DNA from: JBDHUW01 sp039809345
Lineage (GTDB): Bacteria > Patescibacteriota > Gracilibacteria > Absconditabacterales > Absconditicoccaceae
Assembly: GCA_039809345.1 (NCBI GenBank)
Contig: JBDHUW010000006.1
Coordinates: 1 to 56,671 of the forward strand
DNA length: 56,671 bases
Direction: 5' to 3'
In this document: positions 10,238 through 21,727 of the stretch, piece after piece
Numbering within the stretch: the stretch's first letter is position 1
How the letters are laid out: each line of letters starts with the position of its first letter
Position numbers and translations under genes: made by a program
The notes under the pieces: generated by a model
The model's database searches: none
What the model saw: only the letters and a program-made list of their open reading frames with translations
What the model was told of the DNA's origin: nothing

Positions 10238-11746
10238 TTATGCAGTATATTCTGTTTGGAGTTCTCCCAACAACGTGCGAATATCCTCCTGTATTTCATC
10301 CGTCAATTTCTTGTCTGATATGATCTTTTCTTTTAGATACGAGAAGGTAGTTTCAAGTTTATCATAGATACTTTGCTCATACTCTCTAATCTTCTGCAAC
10401 GGCACCTTATCCAAATATCAATTGATTCATGCATACAAGATTACCGATTGTTTACTAAAATGGAGAGGAGAGTTCTCCTTTTGTTTCAACAACTCAACCA
10501 TTCTCTCTCATCTTGCCAATCTAGCTTGTGTAGTAGCATCAAGGTCTGACCCAAACTTTGCAAATGTTTCAAGCTCTCTATATGCCGCTAATTCTAATTT
10601 TAGCGTACCAGATATTTTCTTCATGATTCATGTTTGTGCAGATCATCATACACGAGATACTGACAATCATACATTGATTGCTGGTTTCACTCATGCATTA
10701 AACAACGTAGACTCTAGATATATTTGTCCATCAGTAATAGAAATTACATTCGTAGGAATATATGCCGATACATCTCCTGCCTGTGTTTCGATAATAGGAA
10801 GTGCCGTTAAACTACCTCATCAAAAACTTTCATGCAATCTAGCTGCTCTCTCCAATAATCTAGAGTGCAAATAAAATACATCACCTGGATATGCCTCACG
10901 CCCAGGAGGTCTTCTCAACAAAAGAGAAATTTCTCTATAAGCCACTGCATGCTTAGAAAGATCATCATAAACAATCAATGCGTCTTTTCATTGTGCCATA
11001 AAATACTCCCCTATTGCACATCATACATAAGGCGCTATATATTGCATCACTGCTGGCGAATTGATAGGTGCTGATACGACAATAGTATAATCCATTGCTC
11101 ACTTTTCTCTCAATGCTTGAACCGTACGAGCAACTTTAGATTCCTTTTGTCAAATTGCAACATAGATACATACTACTCATTCTCACTTTTGTGCTATGAT
11201 GGTATCAATCGCAACAGTAGTTTTTCCAGTTTGCCTGTCTCAAATGATAAGCTCTCTTTGTCATCTTCCAATTGGTATCATCGCATCAATCGCCTTGATT
11301 CACGTTTGCAGAGGTACTGAAACTGACTTTCTCGTAATTACCCCAGGCGCAACTTTTTCTACTGGAAAGTAATCGCTAATAAATAGATCTCATTGATTAT
11401 CAATAGGTGTTCACAACCCATCAACTACCCTTCCAATGATTTTATCAGATACGCCAACTGATAATAGTTTTCATGTACTTGAAACGATTCATCATTGTGA
11501 CAATGTGCTATATTCTCCAAGAACCAAAACTCAGACAGCATCTTCCAAGAGATCAAGTACAAGCCCAAGTGTTCCATTCTCAAAAGAGACAATTTCTGAG
11601 TATTTAGCCTGTGACAATCAACTCACGATTGCAACTCAGTCTTTGATTTCAAGGATTTCACCTTTTTGTACCATAGAATCTCAAAGTTCGACTGATGAAA
11701 ACTGCTCTTCAATCTTTTTTAAAATATCATTAACAGCGGTAGACAT
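10238..11746 (-). CDS. atpA: F-type ATP synthase subunit alpha
   Basis: 502 residues. It begins with the usual helical segment leading to KGEILEIKDGVAIVSGL, and has the nucleotide-binding motif GDRQTGKTT with the first glycine as TGA. It forms the alpha3beta3 head with atpD. The gap to atpH is 28 bases. TAA stop at 10238. Length and motifs are ordinary for an active subunit. Confidence 0.97.
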
Positions 11747-11774
11747 GTATCATAGTGGAATATAGTAAAAGAAT

Positions 11775-12248
11775 TTATTTTGTGCGAAGTAATTTATCAA
11801 TATCAGAAGCAAATCATCTTTTGTATACTGCTCCATCTAAACTAACTTTTAGAGTAGTATCTTCTACTTTCATCGCCTCATACTCAACTCATATCTCTGC
11901 GTTTGCCTTCTCTCATAAGACGGCGGATAGTTTCTTGATATCCAACAGTCAATCCTCTCATGCGAACTGCACAATCGCAGTGTTCTTCTTTATTTTTTTC
12001 ACATATAATGCAAGATATGTACGAAGCACCTTAGCAGTGATTCTTTTTTCACAATGCTCCAATACAGCGTATATATATTTCTGAGAAGCAGTATCATCTA
12101 GTGAAGGTAGGATACGGTTTTTGAGAGTATGAAATCAGTACTTTCTCAACAAGAAAATGAGTACTCTCAAACTCTCTTCCAAATGATCAACAGAGTGCTC
12201 TTGTAAAATATCTAGTATCGTACTCTTTTTTGCTGTAGTAGTTCCCAT
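11775..12248 (-). CDS. atpH: F-type ATP synthase subunit delta (OSCP-like)
   Basis: 157 residues, somewhat shorter than typical delta (about 175). Low-complexity helical N-terminal half, and a C-terminal beta-rich part ending in SLDGAVYKRGFASDIDKLL, which fits the conserved delta ending (D..v.GG......D.SV...L). Position between atpF and atpA supports the call. It links the b stalk to the F1 head. Confidence 0.85.
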
Positions 12249-12270
12249 TGTATGTTATAGTTCATAAATA

Positions 12271-12765
12271 CTATTTTTTGATATCCTCTAAGAGGGTCTC
12301 AACATAGTCTTTTTGCAATCACACGTCCTTTTTAATAATCTTTTTCAACAAAGCTGAAGCGGTTGTAGTCACTCAATGTATCCAATTTTCTTGAAGATCT
12401 TTAGAAAGGGATGCTATTTCACTTTTCGCCTTCTCCATGATGTTTTCAGCTTCTCCACGAGCTCACGAGATGATCCTGTCTTTTTCTTTTTGTGCTATCA
12501 ACACTCATTCTGCTAGAATATGTTGTTTGTGCTCCATAGCTCACGCAATAATCTCATCCTTTTCTAATTGAGCTTTTTGCAACATCGCATCGTATTCCTG
12601 TTGTGCTTGTTGCAACTTGATAGTTTGTTCTCTTCTTTTTGCCACTTCATTTATCAAGGTTGTACCAAATAGTTTTTTGAACAAATAGAAAAGTATGATG
12701 ATATTAATCACTTGTACGAGAAGTACATCAAGCTTTATAGTAAGAGGTCACAAATCAATTATCAT
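12271..12765 (-). CDS. atpF: F-type ATP synthase subunit b
   Basis: 164 residues. One N-terminal membrane helix (about 15-32) is followed by a long charged coiled coil and a helical C-terminus, the standard form of the peripheral stalk. Several glycines in the coil are TGA. It lies 22 bases upstream of atpH. Confidence 0.93.
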
Positions 12766-12794
12766 GAGAGATATTCTTTTAGTAGTATAAATAA

Positions 12795-13244
12795 CTATTT
12801 ATAGATAGTCAAAATTGCTATCAACAATCAGTAAATCGCTGCAGACTCTACCAACGCAACGAAAAGAATCATATTATTGAATATTTTTGATTCAGCTGCT
12901 GGGTTTCTAAGGATTGATTTGATAGCGTTTTGCACAACTAATCATTCCCCTACTCATGCTGCCATACCAGGCAATCACACTGCCAATCATGCAGCTATCG
13001 CTTGCCATCATTCAATGCCATTACTATATAGTATCAATATAGCTATCAACAATCAGTAAATCGCTGCAGACTCTACCAACGCGATACCAATAATAGTAAT
13101 TCTTTTAAACACGCTTTCTAGCTCAGGGTTTTTACCTATTGCTTCAAGCGAACTAGCAGCTACCAATCACTCTCAAATTGTTACACCTAATCACGCAAGT
13201 CCAATTGCCAATCATGCTCAAATATAAATCATCGAAGTATCCAT
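12795..13244 (-). CDS. atpE: F-type ATP synthase subunit c, fused double hairpin
   Basis: 149 residues, about twice the usual c subunit, with four membrane helices in two hairpins. Each hairpin has GEG in its first helix and ALVESAAIYGLLIAIL in its second, so each repeat carries its own ion-binding Glu. The first-helix Glu plus the VES..IY pattern resembles the two-carboxylate Na+ site described in Fusobacterium nucleatum. A 41-base stretch coding the second-helix region is identical in both halves. About 12 of 19 glycines are TGA. One continuous frame, TAG stop; not two genes. Na+ specificity is inferred. Confidence 0.92.
12817..12857. repeat. 41-base repeat, copy in second half of atpE
   Basis: Identical to 13042-13082, 225 bases away (75 codons). 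It encodes the ion-binding second helix of each hairpin. Confidence 0.9.
13042..13082. repeat. 41-base repeat, copy in first half of atpE
   Basis: Partner of 12817-12857. Flanking sequence in the two atpE halves is much more diverged, so this patch was probably homogenised by gene conversion or is under strong constraint. Confidence 0.9.
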
Positions 13245-13288
13245 TTTGTATAATATATAATAATATAAAGAGACAAGTAATTATATGG

Positions 13289-14290
13289 TTATTCAATCAC
13301 TAACTTAATTCATATTGATACCAGCATAGCAAAGACAAATGCCTGCACTACTGCTACCAAGATTCATTGCATATAAAGTATTATCGGGATTCAGATAATT
13401 GCATTCATATTGATCATACTCACGAATATTCCTCCCAATCCAATAAACAACACATTCAATAGAATCGAACCAGATGACATATTACCAAAGAGCCTCATTG
13501 ACAGGGATATGATCTTCGAAAAGATTCATATGATGTCAAGAAATCCCACAAACATGGAAATGATAATATCTCACAACTTTGCACCGAATCATTTCCCCTC
13601 TATCAATCATTTTCATGTAATAGGTATATACTCATGCACAAACTTAATTGGTCATAATTGTTTAAGTTGGAGAATAATCGGAATCAGTGTTGCTATGAGT
13701 GCCAAAACAAGGGTCGTTTCAAACTCTGCGGTTGGTGCCGTCACCCACCTCAACAGTTGAGGAGCAAAAAAACGAGCAACATCAATAATAGTTCCAAGTA
13801 AATTTGATATAAGTATGATGAAGAACAAAAAGACAACATACTCCTTCATCCAGTGTTTGCTATTTTTTCAGAGTATTCCTCCGAATAGTTCCCAGATCCC
13901 CTCAAACATCATTGAAAAAATGTTTGCGAAAAAACTGTCTTTTCTTTTCACTCCAAAGTACCACAATACCACAAACACAATCCACAATACTACATATCAA
14001 GTATACGTAGACATAATATGAAACGATTTGTATCATGGAGCTGTATCTTTTTTGAAGCTGTATCATAGAAATCAGTCTGGGTCTTTGACCAAAGTATATT
14101 TGATTTCAGGATATCCAGTGGGATCAATATCATTCTCTGATGGAATAATATATGAATTCATTGTGTTTAGATTAGAACTATTCATTTGATAGTATGGATC
14201 GTCTGCTATCTCAACAGTTGCGTCTATAGCAAAAACGGAAGATAACATCCCCCCGAGCACAATAACTAATCCTGCCAATACTTTTTTCAT
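13289..14290 (-). CDS. atpB: F-type ATP synthase subunit a
   Basis: 333 residues from MKKVLAGL (ATG 14290); an alternative ATG at 14323 would add 11 residues. It starts with a signal-peptide-like helix and about 90 extra-membrane residues before the usual helices. Near the C-terminus MRLFGNMSSGS carries the essential stator arginine opposite the c ring. The long N-terminal extension is greater than in E. coli AtpB. Gap of 44 bases to atpE. TAA stop. Confidence 0.94.
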
Positions 14291-14327
14291 CGTAATAGAG
14301 TATTCTAAAACATCTAAACACATCCCA

Positions 14328-15212
14328 TTATTGATCTATCACAGCTTTTGCGCTAACAATTTCACTAACTTCTTGCGTAATTGCATCTTGACGAGCTTTA
14401 TTATACAACAATGTAGTATCATCAATAATAGTGCTTGCGTTATCTTTTGCTCACTTCATAGCGAGCATACGAGCTGCAAATTCACCAGTCTTATTGTGCA
14501 ATACCGCACCATAAACAGCATAATTGATAATCATACCTTTGATAGAGTTTTTTACTTCCTCCTCATTTGGCTCTAATGCAACATCAAACATCTTCGATCT
14601 TCTCTTGGGCATATCCATTCATATGAGCTCTAGAAACGCCTCTATAGTAGATACATCAAATGGCTTTAGTGAAAATGCTACTGGAATTTGCTTCATTGTA
14701 TTCTTGAAGAAATTATAGTAGACAGATATGGTTGCATATGTATCTGATCACATTTCTCCATCCAAAAAAGAAAACAACGGAACCAATTCTTGATCAGTTA
14801 CCAAATCAGTAGTATGCACTGATCAAACGATATTATACCCACGCTTTGAAAAGTAATCAATAGCCTTCTTCCCAATTGCATAAATATCGATATTACTCTT
14901 ATGTATAGCGCTTTTAGAATCAATAAATTTGAATAGTTGTGTATTCAAAGATCCACACAGTCATTTTTCTGATGACACTACTACAAAAAGCTCCTTCTTC
15001 GATTCGGTCCTTTCACTTCAGTAAAATGAAATCCCCTTCATCAATACCGCATCCACAATTTCGAGCAAATGATTTGTATACTCGCGTAGATGCTCTGTCT
15101 TTTTCTTCACTTTTTGTAATTTCAACGTAGAAATTATCTCAAGAGCATTAGTTATCTTGCGAATATTTTTTGTTGAAGCTATCTTGGTTTTGAGCTGTTT
15201 GATATCTGCCAT
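14328..15212 (-). CDS. atpG: F-type ATP synthase subunit gamma
   Basis: 294 residues, normal length. The N-terminus MADIKQLKTKIASTKNIRKI is the family signature; the middle has SSEKGLCGSLN and the C-terminus has KNSIKG...YNKARQDAITQEVSEIV. It is the central rotor shaft. It sits upstream of atpB instead of between atpA and atpD, an unusual placement. Confidence 0.97.
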
Positions 15213-15223
15213 TTTGTAAATAA

Positions 15224-15517
15224 TTATAGAGACGTAAGATTTGTGGTCACGGTAGACAATAAGAGCAGTATTTCATTATTTTCAACCTTGCAAATTCATC
15301 ACTCCGTATGCAGGTATGTATTATTGTCAGCAAATGACTCCAACGCAGTAAATTCCACATGATAAGGCATGAAACTTATTTCTCATTTCTTCAAAATTGC
15401 AACCATATCTGTATGGTTTTTGAGAATAGCATATGTCCCATCCAGTGATGGGATAGAAATTCTCTCTATTTTTCAAGAAAACACTTTCTTATCTGCGCTT
15501 AAGATTGTTAGTTGCAT
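15224..15517 (-). CDS. atpC: F-type ATP synthase subunit epsilon
   Basis: 97 residues, only the N-terminal beta-sandwich: LTILSADKKVFSGKIERISIP and a DGTYAILKNHTDMVA segment match the family; the C-terminal inhibitory helix pair is absent or very short. Shorter than the usual 130-140 residues. It precedes atpG by 11 bases. Confidence 0.92.
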
Positions 15518-15583
15518 TGAGTGCAATAGCCATAAAACAACCAAGTCAATATATACAATGAAAATCCGAAATCAATGCCAAAA

Positions 15584-16390
15584 TTATAATCAAAGCTCTA
15601 TAATTGCACATTCAATCAATTGATTGACGCTCCCAGGATTTTCTTTGATCAATAGCTGAATATTTTCATCTGGTTTGCAAACCGAATTAGCAGTGAAATT
15701 ATCTCTAAATACGCTCCCCATATCTAAAATCGGTTGGATATTTCATAGTGCTATACCCAAGTTTGTCCCCTCACTCTGCTCTGCATAGATGCTATTCATA
15801 GGCGCATACACTGGAACGTGAAACTGATTTGCTCGTCTGACTGTGTGGAGAGATCACGATTTTTTGCTCGCCTCTGGCACAAATAGCACCTTGGATAAGC
15901 CAGCTATGATACGATTACGCATTGGAAAGGTATATTTCTGCGGAGATTGATCTGTTGGATACTCGGAGATCACCAATCCGCCAGATTGTACTATTTTCTC
16001 TAGATAATGTACCTTTCATGATCTTCTATACCACTCTATGCCCCCTGCAAGCACAACAATTGTAGGTATCCCCTGCGCTATAGACTGCATATGCGCATAC
16101 GTATCTACTCAGAATGCGCCCCCAGATACAGTAACAATAGAATAATTTCTCATTTCCACAAATAAATCACGCAATACCCTTTCCCCATATCAACTCATAT
16201 TTCTTGGTCAAACTACTCATAGTTTCTGCGAATTATAGAGGAGCTCTCTATTTCCCCGACAATACAGTTTTTCGATCGGTGGAATTTTGTCATATGGAGG
16301 CAATAATCAATCCCCTATCACGCAGGTAATCGCCGTTTTGTCTATCCAAGTTGTTCATATTTCTTCTCATCTCATTGCTGAATTTGGCAT
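15584..16390 (-). CDS. dprA: DNA-processing protein DprA
   Basis: 268 residues, the Rossmann-like DprA core only. Motifs: LGVVGPRNMSGYGERVL near 74-90, VSGGAFGVDTYAH near 106-118, and FPMRNRIIAGLS near 162-173; most glycines here are TGA. DprA loads RecA onto incoming single strands during natural transformation. It is the first gene before atpC, with a 66-base gap, so it may share the atp transcript. Type IV prepilin genes elsewhere in the window support a DNA-uptake role. Confidence 0.93.
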
Positions 16391-16480
16391 AGTTGAGTTC
16401 TTGGTTATACTATAAAAGAGTAACCATATTGTATGCACAAAAGAAAACTAAGAATAAAATATGAAAAAAGAGCATGTTTT

Positions 16481-16508
16481 TTGACAGATTTATCAAAATA
16501 TGTATAAT
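16481..16508 (+). promoter_or_regulatory. Sigma70-type promoter of the M23 peptidase gene
   Basis: TTGACA at 16481-16486 and TATAAT at 16503-16508 with a 16-base spacer and an upstream TG. This is the best consensus promoter in the window, 47 bases before the ATG at 16556. Confidence 0.75.
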
Positions 16509-16555
16509 ATATTTGTATAAAAATATTATGCTCTCTTATCACCTAAACAGATTCC

Positions 16556-17788
16556 ATGATATTACAAGCGAAGTACATCAAAAGAATAGCTATACGATCA
16601 ATATTGTTCCTGCAAATGACTGGATTTTTTTACGAAAATCTCGCACATGCATGGTCATACCCAGTCAAAGAAGTTGCTAAACCTTCATGTAAACTCGAAC
16701 ATCGAAGTAAGCTATCACCTGAATGTAAAATGGCGCTACCAATTATAGCGAGAGCAAATTATGAATCATATAGAGAAAATCAGATGTACAGACTCATTTA
16801 CTCTGTACTACGAGGTGCGCCTTATTCAGACTGATGGAATATGACAAAATGAGCACACGAATGAATAGATATAGTAAGCGCCGAATGAACACCAGTATAT
16901 GCAGTTGAGGATTGAGTGATTTTTAGAGCAAGATCAGTACCAGGATATGGGAATTTAGTTACTGTGAAGCATACACTCGCAAATGGGAAGGTAGTATACT
17001 CTATCAATGGCCACTTGGAAACCATCACTGTCAAAGAATGAGACAAGGTCACTGAGTGACAACAAATATGAACCATATGACATGAGTGAATGGCACGATG
17101 AAATCACCTTCACTTCGCTATCAATACAACACCAGACAACACATATGTGTTTAGCTGATGCCCCGAATATCCAAAAGTATGAGATTACCAAGTATGAGAA
17201 CAAGGCTTATGTAGAGAAAATCTTTTTGCAAGAACTGTCGATCCAATCGCATTTATTGAGTATGACGGTCTGATTCCCACCACACTCACAACAACTAGAA
17301 TTATAAACAAAAATATCGTAAAAAGGACAAATACCTGAAGAAAAATTGTACCAGTAGGACCTATCATCACACAACCGGTGAAAGTAGTGACCAATACGAC
17401 ACCTACGAAGCCTGTCACAAATCCAACAGTGACGGCAACTAAACCAACAATTAGTGTGACTAGTACAAGCAGTTCTACCGATGCATTCCTACAAAAGTGG
17501 ACCATCACAGCTACTCCTAATTTTGGAAGTACTCTCAAAAACTGAAGCTCTAGCTCTATAGCTATCAATGTCACTAGCAAAGATGGCAAGAAATTCACAG
17601 GAATTCTAGATAAAGAAATATCACTCACTCCGACCAAAAACATAGTATCTCTCTCCCCTCGTGTCATCAGAAACATCTCACAAGGCCAAATCGTGACAAT
17701 CATAGAGGCTAAGAGCACAGGAACAACTGAGCTTGTACTTTCATACTGAGATACTGTGATTGGGAAAATTAATGTGACGGTAAATTAG
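16556..17788 (+). CDS. Secreted M23 (LytM-type) peptidase
   Basis: 410 residues. N-terminal signal-like helix (about 10-31), then an M23 domain with the zinc ligands HEGID, GHLET and HLHF; the HEGID glycine is TGA. A Pro/Thr-rich linker follows, then a C-terminal Ig-like beta domain (about 305-410). M23 enzymes cut peptidoglycan cross-bridges, so it likely works on its own wall or a host's. It has its own strong promoter and converges on the surface-protein gene. Confidence 0.9.
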
Positions 17789-17805
17789 GAAAGAGAAATG
17801 AAAAA

Positions 17806-19446
17806 CTACGAACTAATCTTCCTCATACGATAAATTCCAAACAACATCATAGATATCAATGAAACCATCACAATATTTGTCATAGGTCATACCTTCACTT
17901 TTTGTGCCGCTCATAGTTGCAATGAAGTGCCATCTTGACACATAGCCACTACCGCATAGTACGCATATGTTTCTGTCTGAGCTTGTGGATCAAAAGGATA
18001 TGGGAATTTTGTATCTGATGTTTCTCACACTTTCTGCATTTCTGCTATAGAATTTACCGGTCTATCAGAACGGTATACGATATATCTTTCTGCGTTTTCT
18101 GCAGGTTTTCGTGACAGGAAGTATTGATCTCATACTTTGGTAGTTGAGACATTGATTCATTGCACCCTACAAACTGGAGCAGATCATTGCACTTGTTCTA
18201 CGAGAATAATATCAGATGGTTCACCGATGATAGATCACTTTTCATCCGCTGGGAAAAGTCTGATGAAATATTCAGATTCGCTCACATCAAATCCATCAAT
18301 CTTCATAGATAATCATGTTCCCAACACTCACTGATCGAGTGAATCTTTATCTTTTCATTTTTGGATAAGAACATATTTCACGTCTCAAATCGGCTTTCGT
18401 CATACTGTAAGTTTCTTTTTATCCAATGGGTCTACTATATATGTCACTTCCTTGATTCATTTTCATTCTAGCACTGATAGCGTGACTAGATTTTTTGTAG
18501 ACTTGGGTCAAGTAGTAGTTTCATAATCTGCATCAATCGTATATGTCCCTGCTACATCCATCAACAACTGCTTTTGATATGTCCCATCTGTCATCTTTTC
18601 CAAAGGCAATTTTTGTTCATTTCAATCACTTCCACGTATAGTCAACTCCACCCCCGTCACGTCTCATCATACACGTGCTACGAATGTTCATTTTTGTCAC
18701 TGTTTCAATGTCTTACTTGGCAAAATCTCAACTGCATCTACACTACCTCACTGCGATGGTTGGTATGAAAATGGCAGTTGTGCAGAACTTGCTACTACTG
18801 TTCCATTTACATCTTTCACCTGAGCAGAAAGTGTATAGGAACCAGGCTGCAATCATGCTATAAATGAGGTAAAGTCTCCATTTTGATTAGATTGCTCTGA
18901 TTTCACTACTGCACCATTCAGTAGCAGTTCAACTTTTGCATTATTCACTCACGCATTTCATATGATGTTGAGTGTTGAACTCGTCTCAACAGCATCCTTG
19001 AGTGGAGCTGCAAATGTAATAGTATTGTTTGTAGTAGAGGTGTTTGGGTTGGCATCAATCATAATTGTCGTTTGTCATTTTATACTCTCATCCTCTATCT
19101 CGCTCACATCTATAGTAAATGTACCAGGCACCTTGATGTTCAATCACTTTGAGAAAGTAACTTCTCACTGATCTTGAGCAGTAAATGTATAAATACCATC
19201 TCACGGCGCAATCACATCTTGAAAGTCTTCTACCTCCAAGACAGCTATATAGATACTATTTGTATAATCCTTGACTACTGCCCCATTGCTATCCAGTGCT
19301 CTGATTTTCAAATCAACTGATTGATTGATACTCGCTTTTGATGGAGATACCTGTACATCAAATTTGGCTACATCCGCTGCAAATACCAATGATTGCATTC
19401 ACATCAAAGCTACAATAGAACAACATGCAAATATTTTTTTGATCAT
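17806..19446 (-). CDS. Secreted multi-domain Ig-like surface protein
   Basis: 546 residues. Signal peptide MIKKIFACCSIVALMG... cleaved after VFA, several beta-sandwich repeats of 80-100 residues with PGTFTIDVSE- and PGSYTLSAQVKD-type motifs, and a C-terminal membrane helix followed by the basic tail YRMRKISS. It is therefore anchored with most of the chain outside. The function is unknown; adhesion or envelope scaffolding would suit the fold. It is 20 bases downstream of the small anchored protein gene, so the two are likely co-transcribed. Confidence 0.8.
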
Positions 19447-19466
19447 GCTAATAGAATATATAAATA

Positions 19467-19979
19467 TTATTTACTTTGAATTGCCAGAGATTCAAATGCT
19501 CCACCATCCCACATTACTCATGCATTTGTGATGGTAATACTTGAAACTTCTCCGTTGATCGGAAGTTCATATATAGTTGCATTTGCTGGTATGTCTCATT
19601 TTACAAACAATGTAACCTGAATCATATTCTCTCAAGATGGAGCGTATGTCAATTTATATTGTGATGATGCATTTTCTAATCATAGAATCAACTTCGTTGG
19701 ATCGTACATGATGAAGAAGCTCAGCGACGTCACTCATGCAAAAGACTGTGAAGTTTGCACGATCATCTTGCCGTCTTTTACTTCGTATACAATCGGAGAA
19801 GCATATCATGCAACTGCTCATTCTCATTTGTTTGCACCAGTGATGTCTGCAAAAAGAGAATCACGATATGTCACGACTCACACTACAGATGCAAGCACAA
19901 AAACCGCTATTCACATAGCTACGACATGTTCTTGTATAGTTGCGAAATAATGATGAACTTGAGTTCTCTGTGGTTTCAT
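19467..19979 (-). CDS. Membrane-anchored protein of unknown function
   Basis: 170 residues. One N-terminal membrane helix (about 20-42), followed by an extracellular beta-rich domain with SLSFFIMYDPTKL and VTLFVKGDIPANATIY. The domain resembles cohesin-like or pilus-associated beta folds, but I do not recognise the family. About ten TGA glycines. It lies between mltG and the Ig-like protein in one minus-strand run. Confidence 0.7.
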
Positions 19980-20020
19980 ACTAAACAAAATACATATACC
20001 GAGCTCAATGTCAATAAAAA

Positions 20021-21064
20021 CTAACGCAAATAGTTTCTTTTATTTTCTTCGTGTTCTGCGTTTGTTTCTGCATAATAAATTTTTCCACTATTATCATGCA
20101 AATAGAAGAGATATTTTGTTCTCGAAAAGTTCATCAACGCATCGAATGTAATATCAGTTACACTCGATATAGGCGTGGGAGGGAGTCACTTCTGGATCCT
20201 TGTATTGTATATATTCCCCTTGTCGTAAATTCATCTATTGATAACTGACGGCGTACATGATTCATATGGCTCTTTCAAACCATAGCACAGTGTGATATCT
20301 GCTCACAATTGAATATCTCCTCACAATCTGTTAATAAATATCCCTGCTATTGTCGGCTTGGCAGAACTTGCACGCTCTTCTTTTTCAATCACCGAGCTCA
20401 ATGTCAGTGCTCCATAAAAAGATAGTGATATTCCTGACTCCTTAACTCTATTTGTAAACTGAGATTTATTTTTCTCTCGCAATGGTATAATTTTCTCATC
20501 AAAACGCTTCAATGATGCCTGGAAAAATTGTGTCACTATATCACTATTTGTACTCAAAAAGTATGTGTCAGGATAAAGGAAACCTTCAAGCGTCGTGATT
20601 GGAGTAGATTGCTTGAGAAATGGAAATACCTCTGACAATTGCGCGATCACTCACTCGTCATTTGCACGTTGCAAAAGAGCTCATGGCTGGATCAATCACT
20701 TTTGTGACATATCAGCATCCACATCATATATTGACCATCCTTCTAACATTGTATAACGAATGTAATCTTGCTCAGGTCATTTCATAATGTGTTCAATATA
20801 TTTTGCTGGAGAATACGATCATGAAAACACATATGTTCATGTCTGTATTTTTTGTGTATTTACAGAGTTAGTTTTCAAATAGAGCTTCAAACGTATACGA
20901 TCCATCGATGACAATGGCTCCATGAAAGCCTGTATAGTGTCTCACTTCTTCACATAGATAGAGTCAGCTGTTTTGATATCTCATGTAAGTGAAAAATACA
21001 CGACAACCATGACGATGAACAACAACAGTATATATCTTCATATTTTAGGTGATTTCTTTTTCAT
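20021..21064 (-). CDS. mltG: Endolytic transglycosylase MltG
   Basis: 347 residues. N-terminal membrane helix (about 10-28), LysM-like region, then the YceG/MltG catalytic domain: GFLYPDTYF, SSVIEKEE with the catalytic Glu, IAGIFINRLGGDIQLGAD and the closing KGLPPTPISS. MltG cuts nascent glycan strands at the inner membrane. Normal length. It is divergent from the thioredoxin-like gene. Confidence 0.93.
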
Positions 21065-21176
21065 GCTCAATGAGTATAAATATGCAAATTAAATTGATAT
21101 ATAGTATATTTTTTTTCCTTGCAATAACAAGCAAACTGGATACATATAGGTAATTCTTTACTCTCAAATAAAAACA

Positions 21177-21716
21177 ATGAAAAAACAGATTGTACTTGGC
21201 TGAATAGCTATCATCATCATAGCAGGTATCACTATCTATAGTTTGTGAAAAAGAAATGAACCCATAGAACCAACTCCCTATCCATCTGAGGAGTGACCTA
21301 GTACAGAGAGCATCCTAAGTGCGCTCAATGAGACAAAACCATCTGAAGAAACAGTTCCCGAGGTTGGTATCAATACCAACAGCGCTGATAATTATGAATG
21401 AGGAGGAGAATACGCACCATACTCTGCACAGCTCGCCAATGAGAATCTTAAGAACAATAAACAAGTCATTCTTTTCTTCCATGCCAGCCGAGATCCATCT
21501 GACAATGCATTGGACAAAGAATTGCAAAAATTAGAAGCTCGCATACCAAAAAACACCATCATCCTCAAGGTAGACTATGATAGCAATCCAAATCTCAAAA
21601 AAACGTACTCTGTAACTCAACAGAATACGCTTATATGGTTAGATAATTCTTGATCAGAAAAGACAAGAAGAGCAATGTGAGTAACTAGTCTGGCGCAAAT
21701 ATTGAGGGTAAAGTAA
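21177..21716 (+). CDS. Membrane-anchored thioredoxin-fold protein lacking CXXC
   Basis: 179 residues. N-terminal membrane helix (5-23), an acidic Pro/Ser/Glu linker, then a thioredoxin-like domain: KQVILFFHASRDPSDNALDK, KVDYDSNPNLKKTYSV and the cis-Pro position replaced in QQNTLIW. The usual CXXC is SRDPSD, so it cannot be a disulfide oxidoreductase. The role is unknown; a binding or chaperone function is possible. Confidence 0.65.
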
Positions 21717-21727
21717 TTACAGGATGA

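Noticed and set aside
12795..13244. Two tandem atpE genes
   Set aside because: The frame is continuous through both hairpins with no stop or start between them when TGA is glycine, so it is one fused gene.
17185..17718. A 177-residue minus-strand protein
   Set aside because: Antisense of the Thr/Pro-rich region of the M23 peptidase; hydrophobic composition is an artefact.
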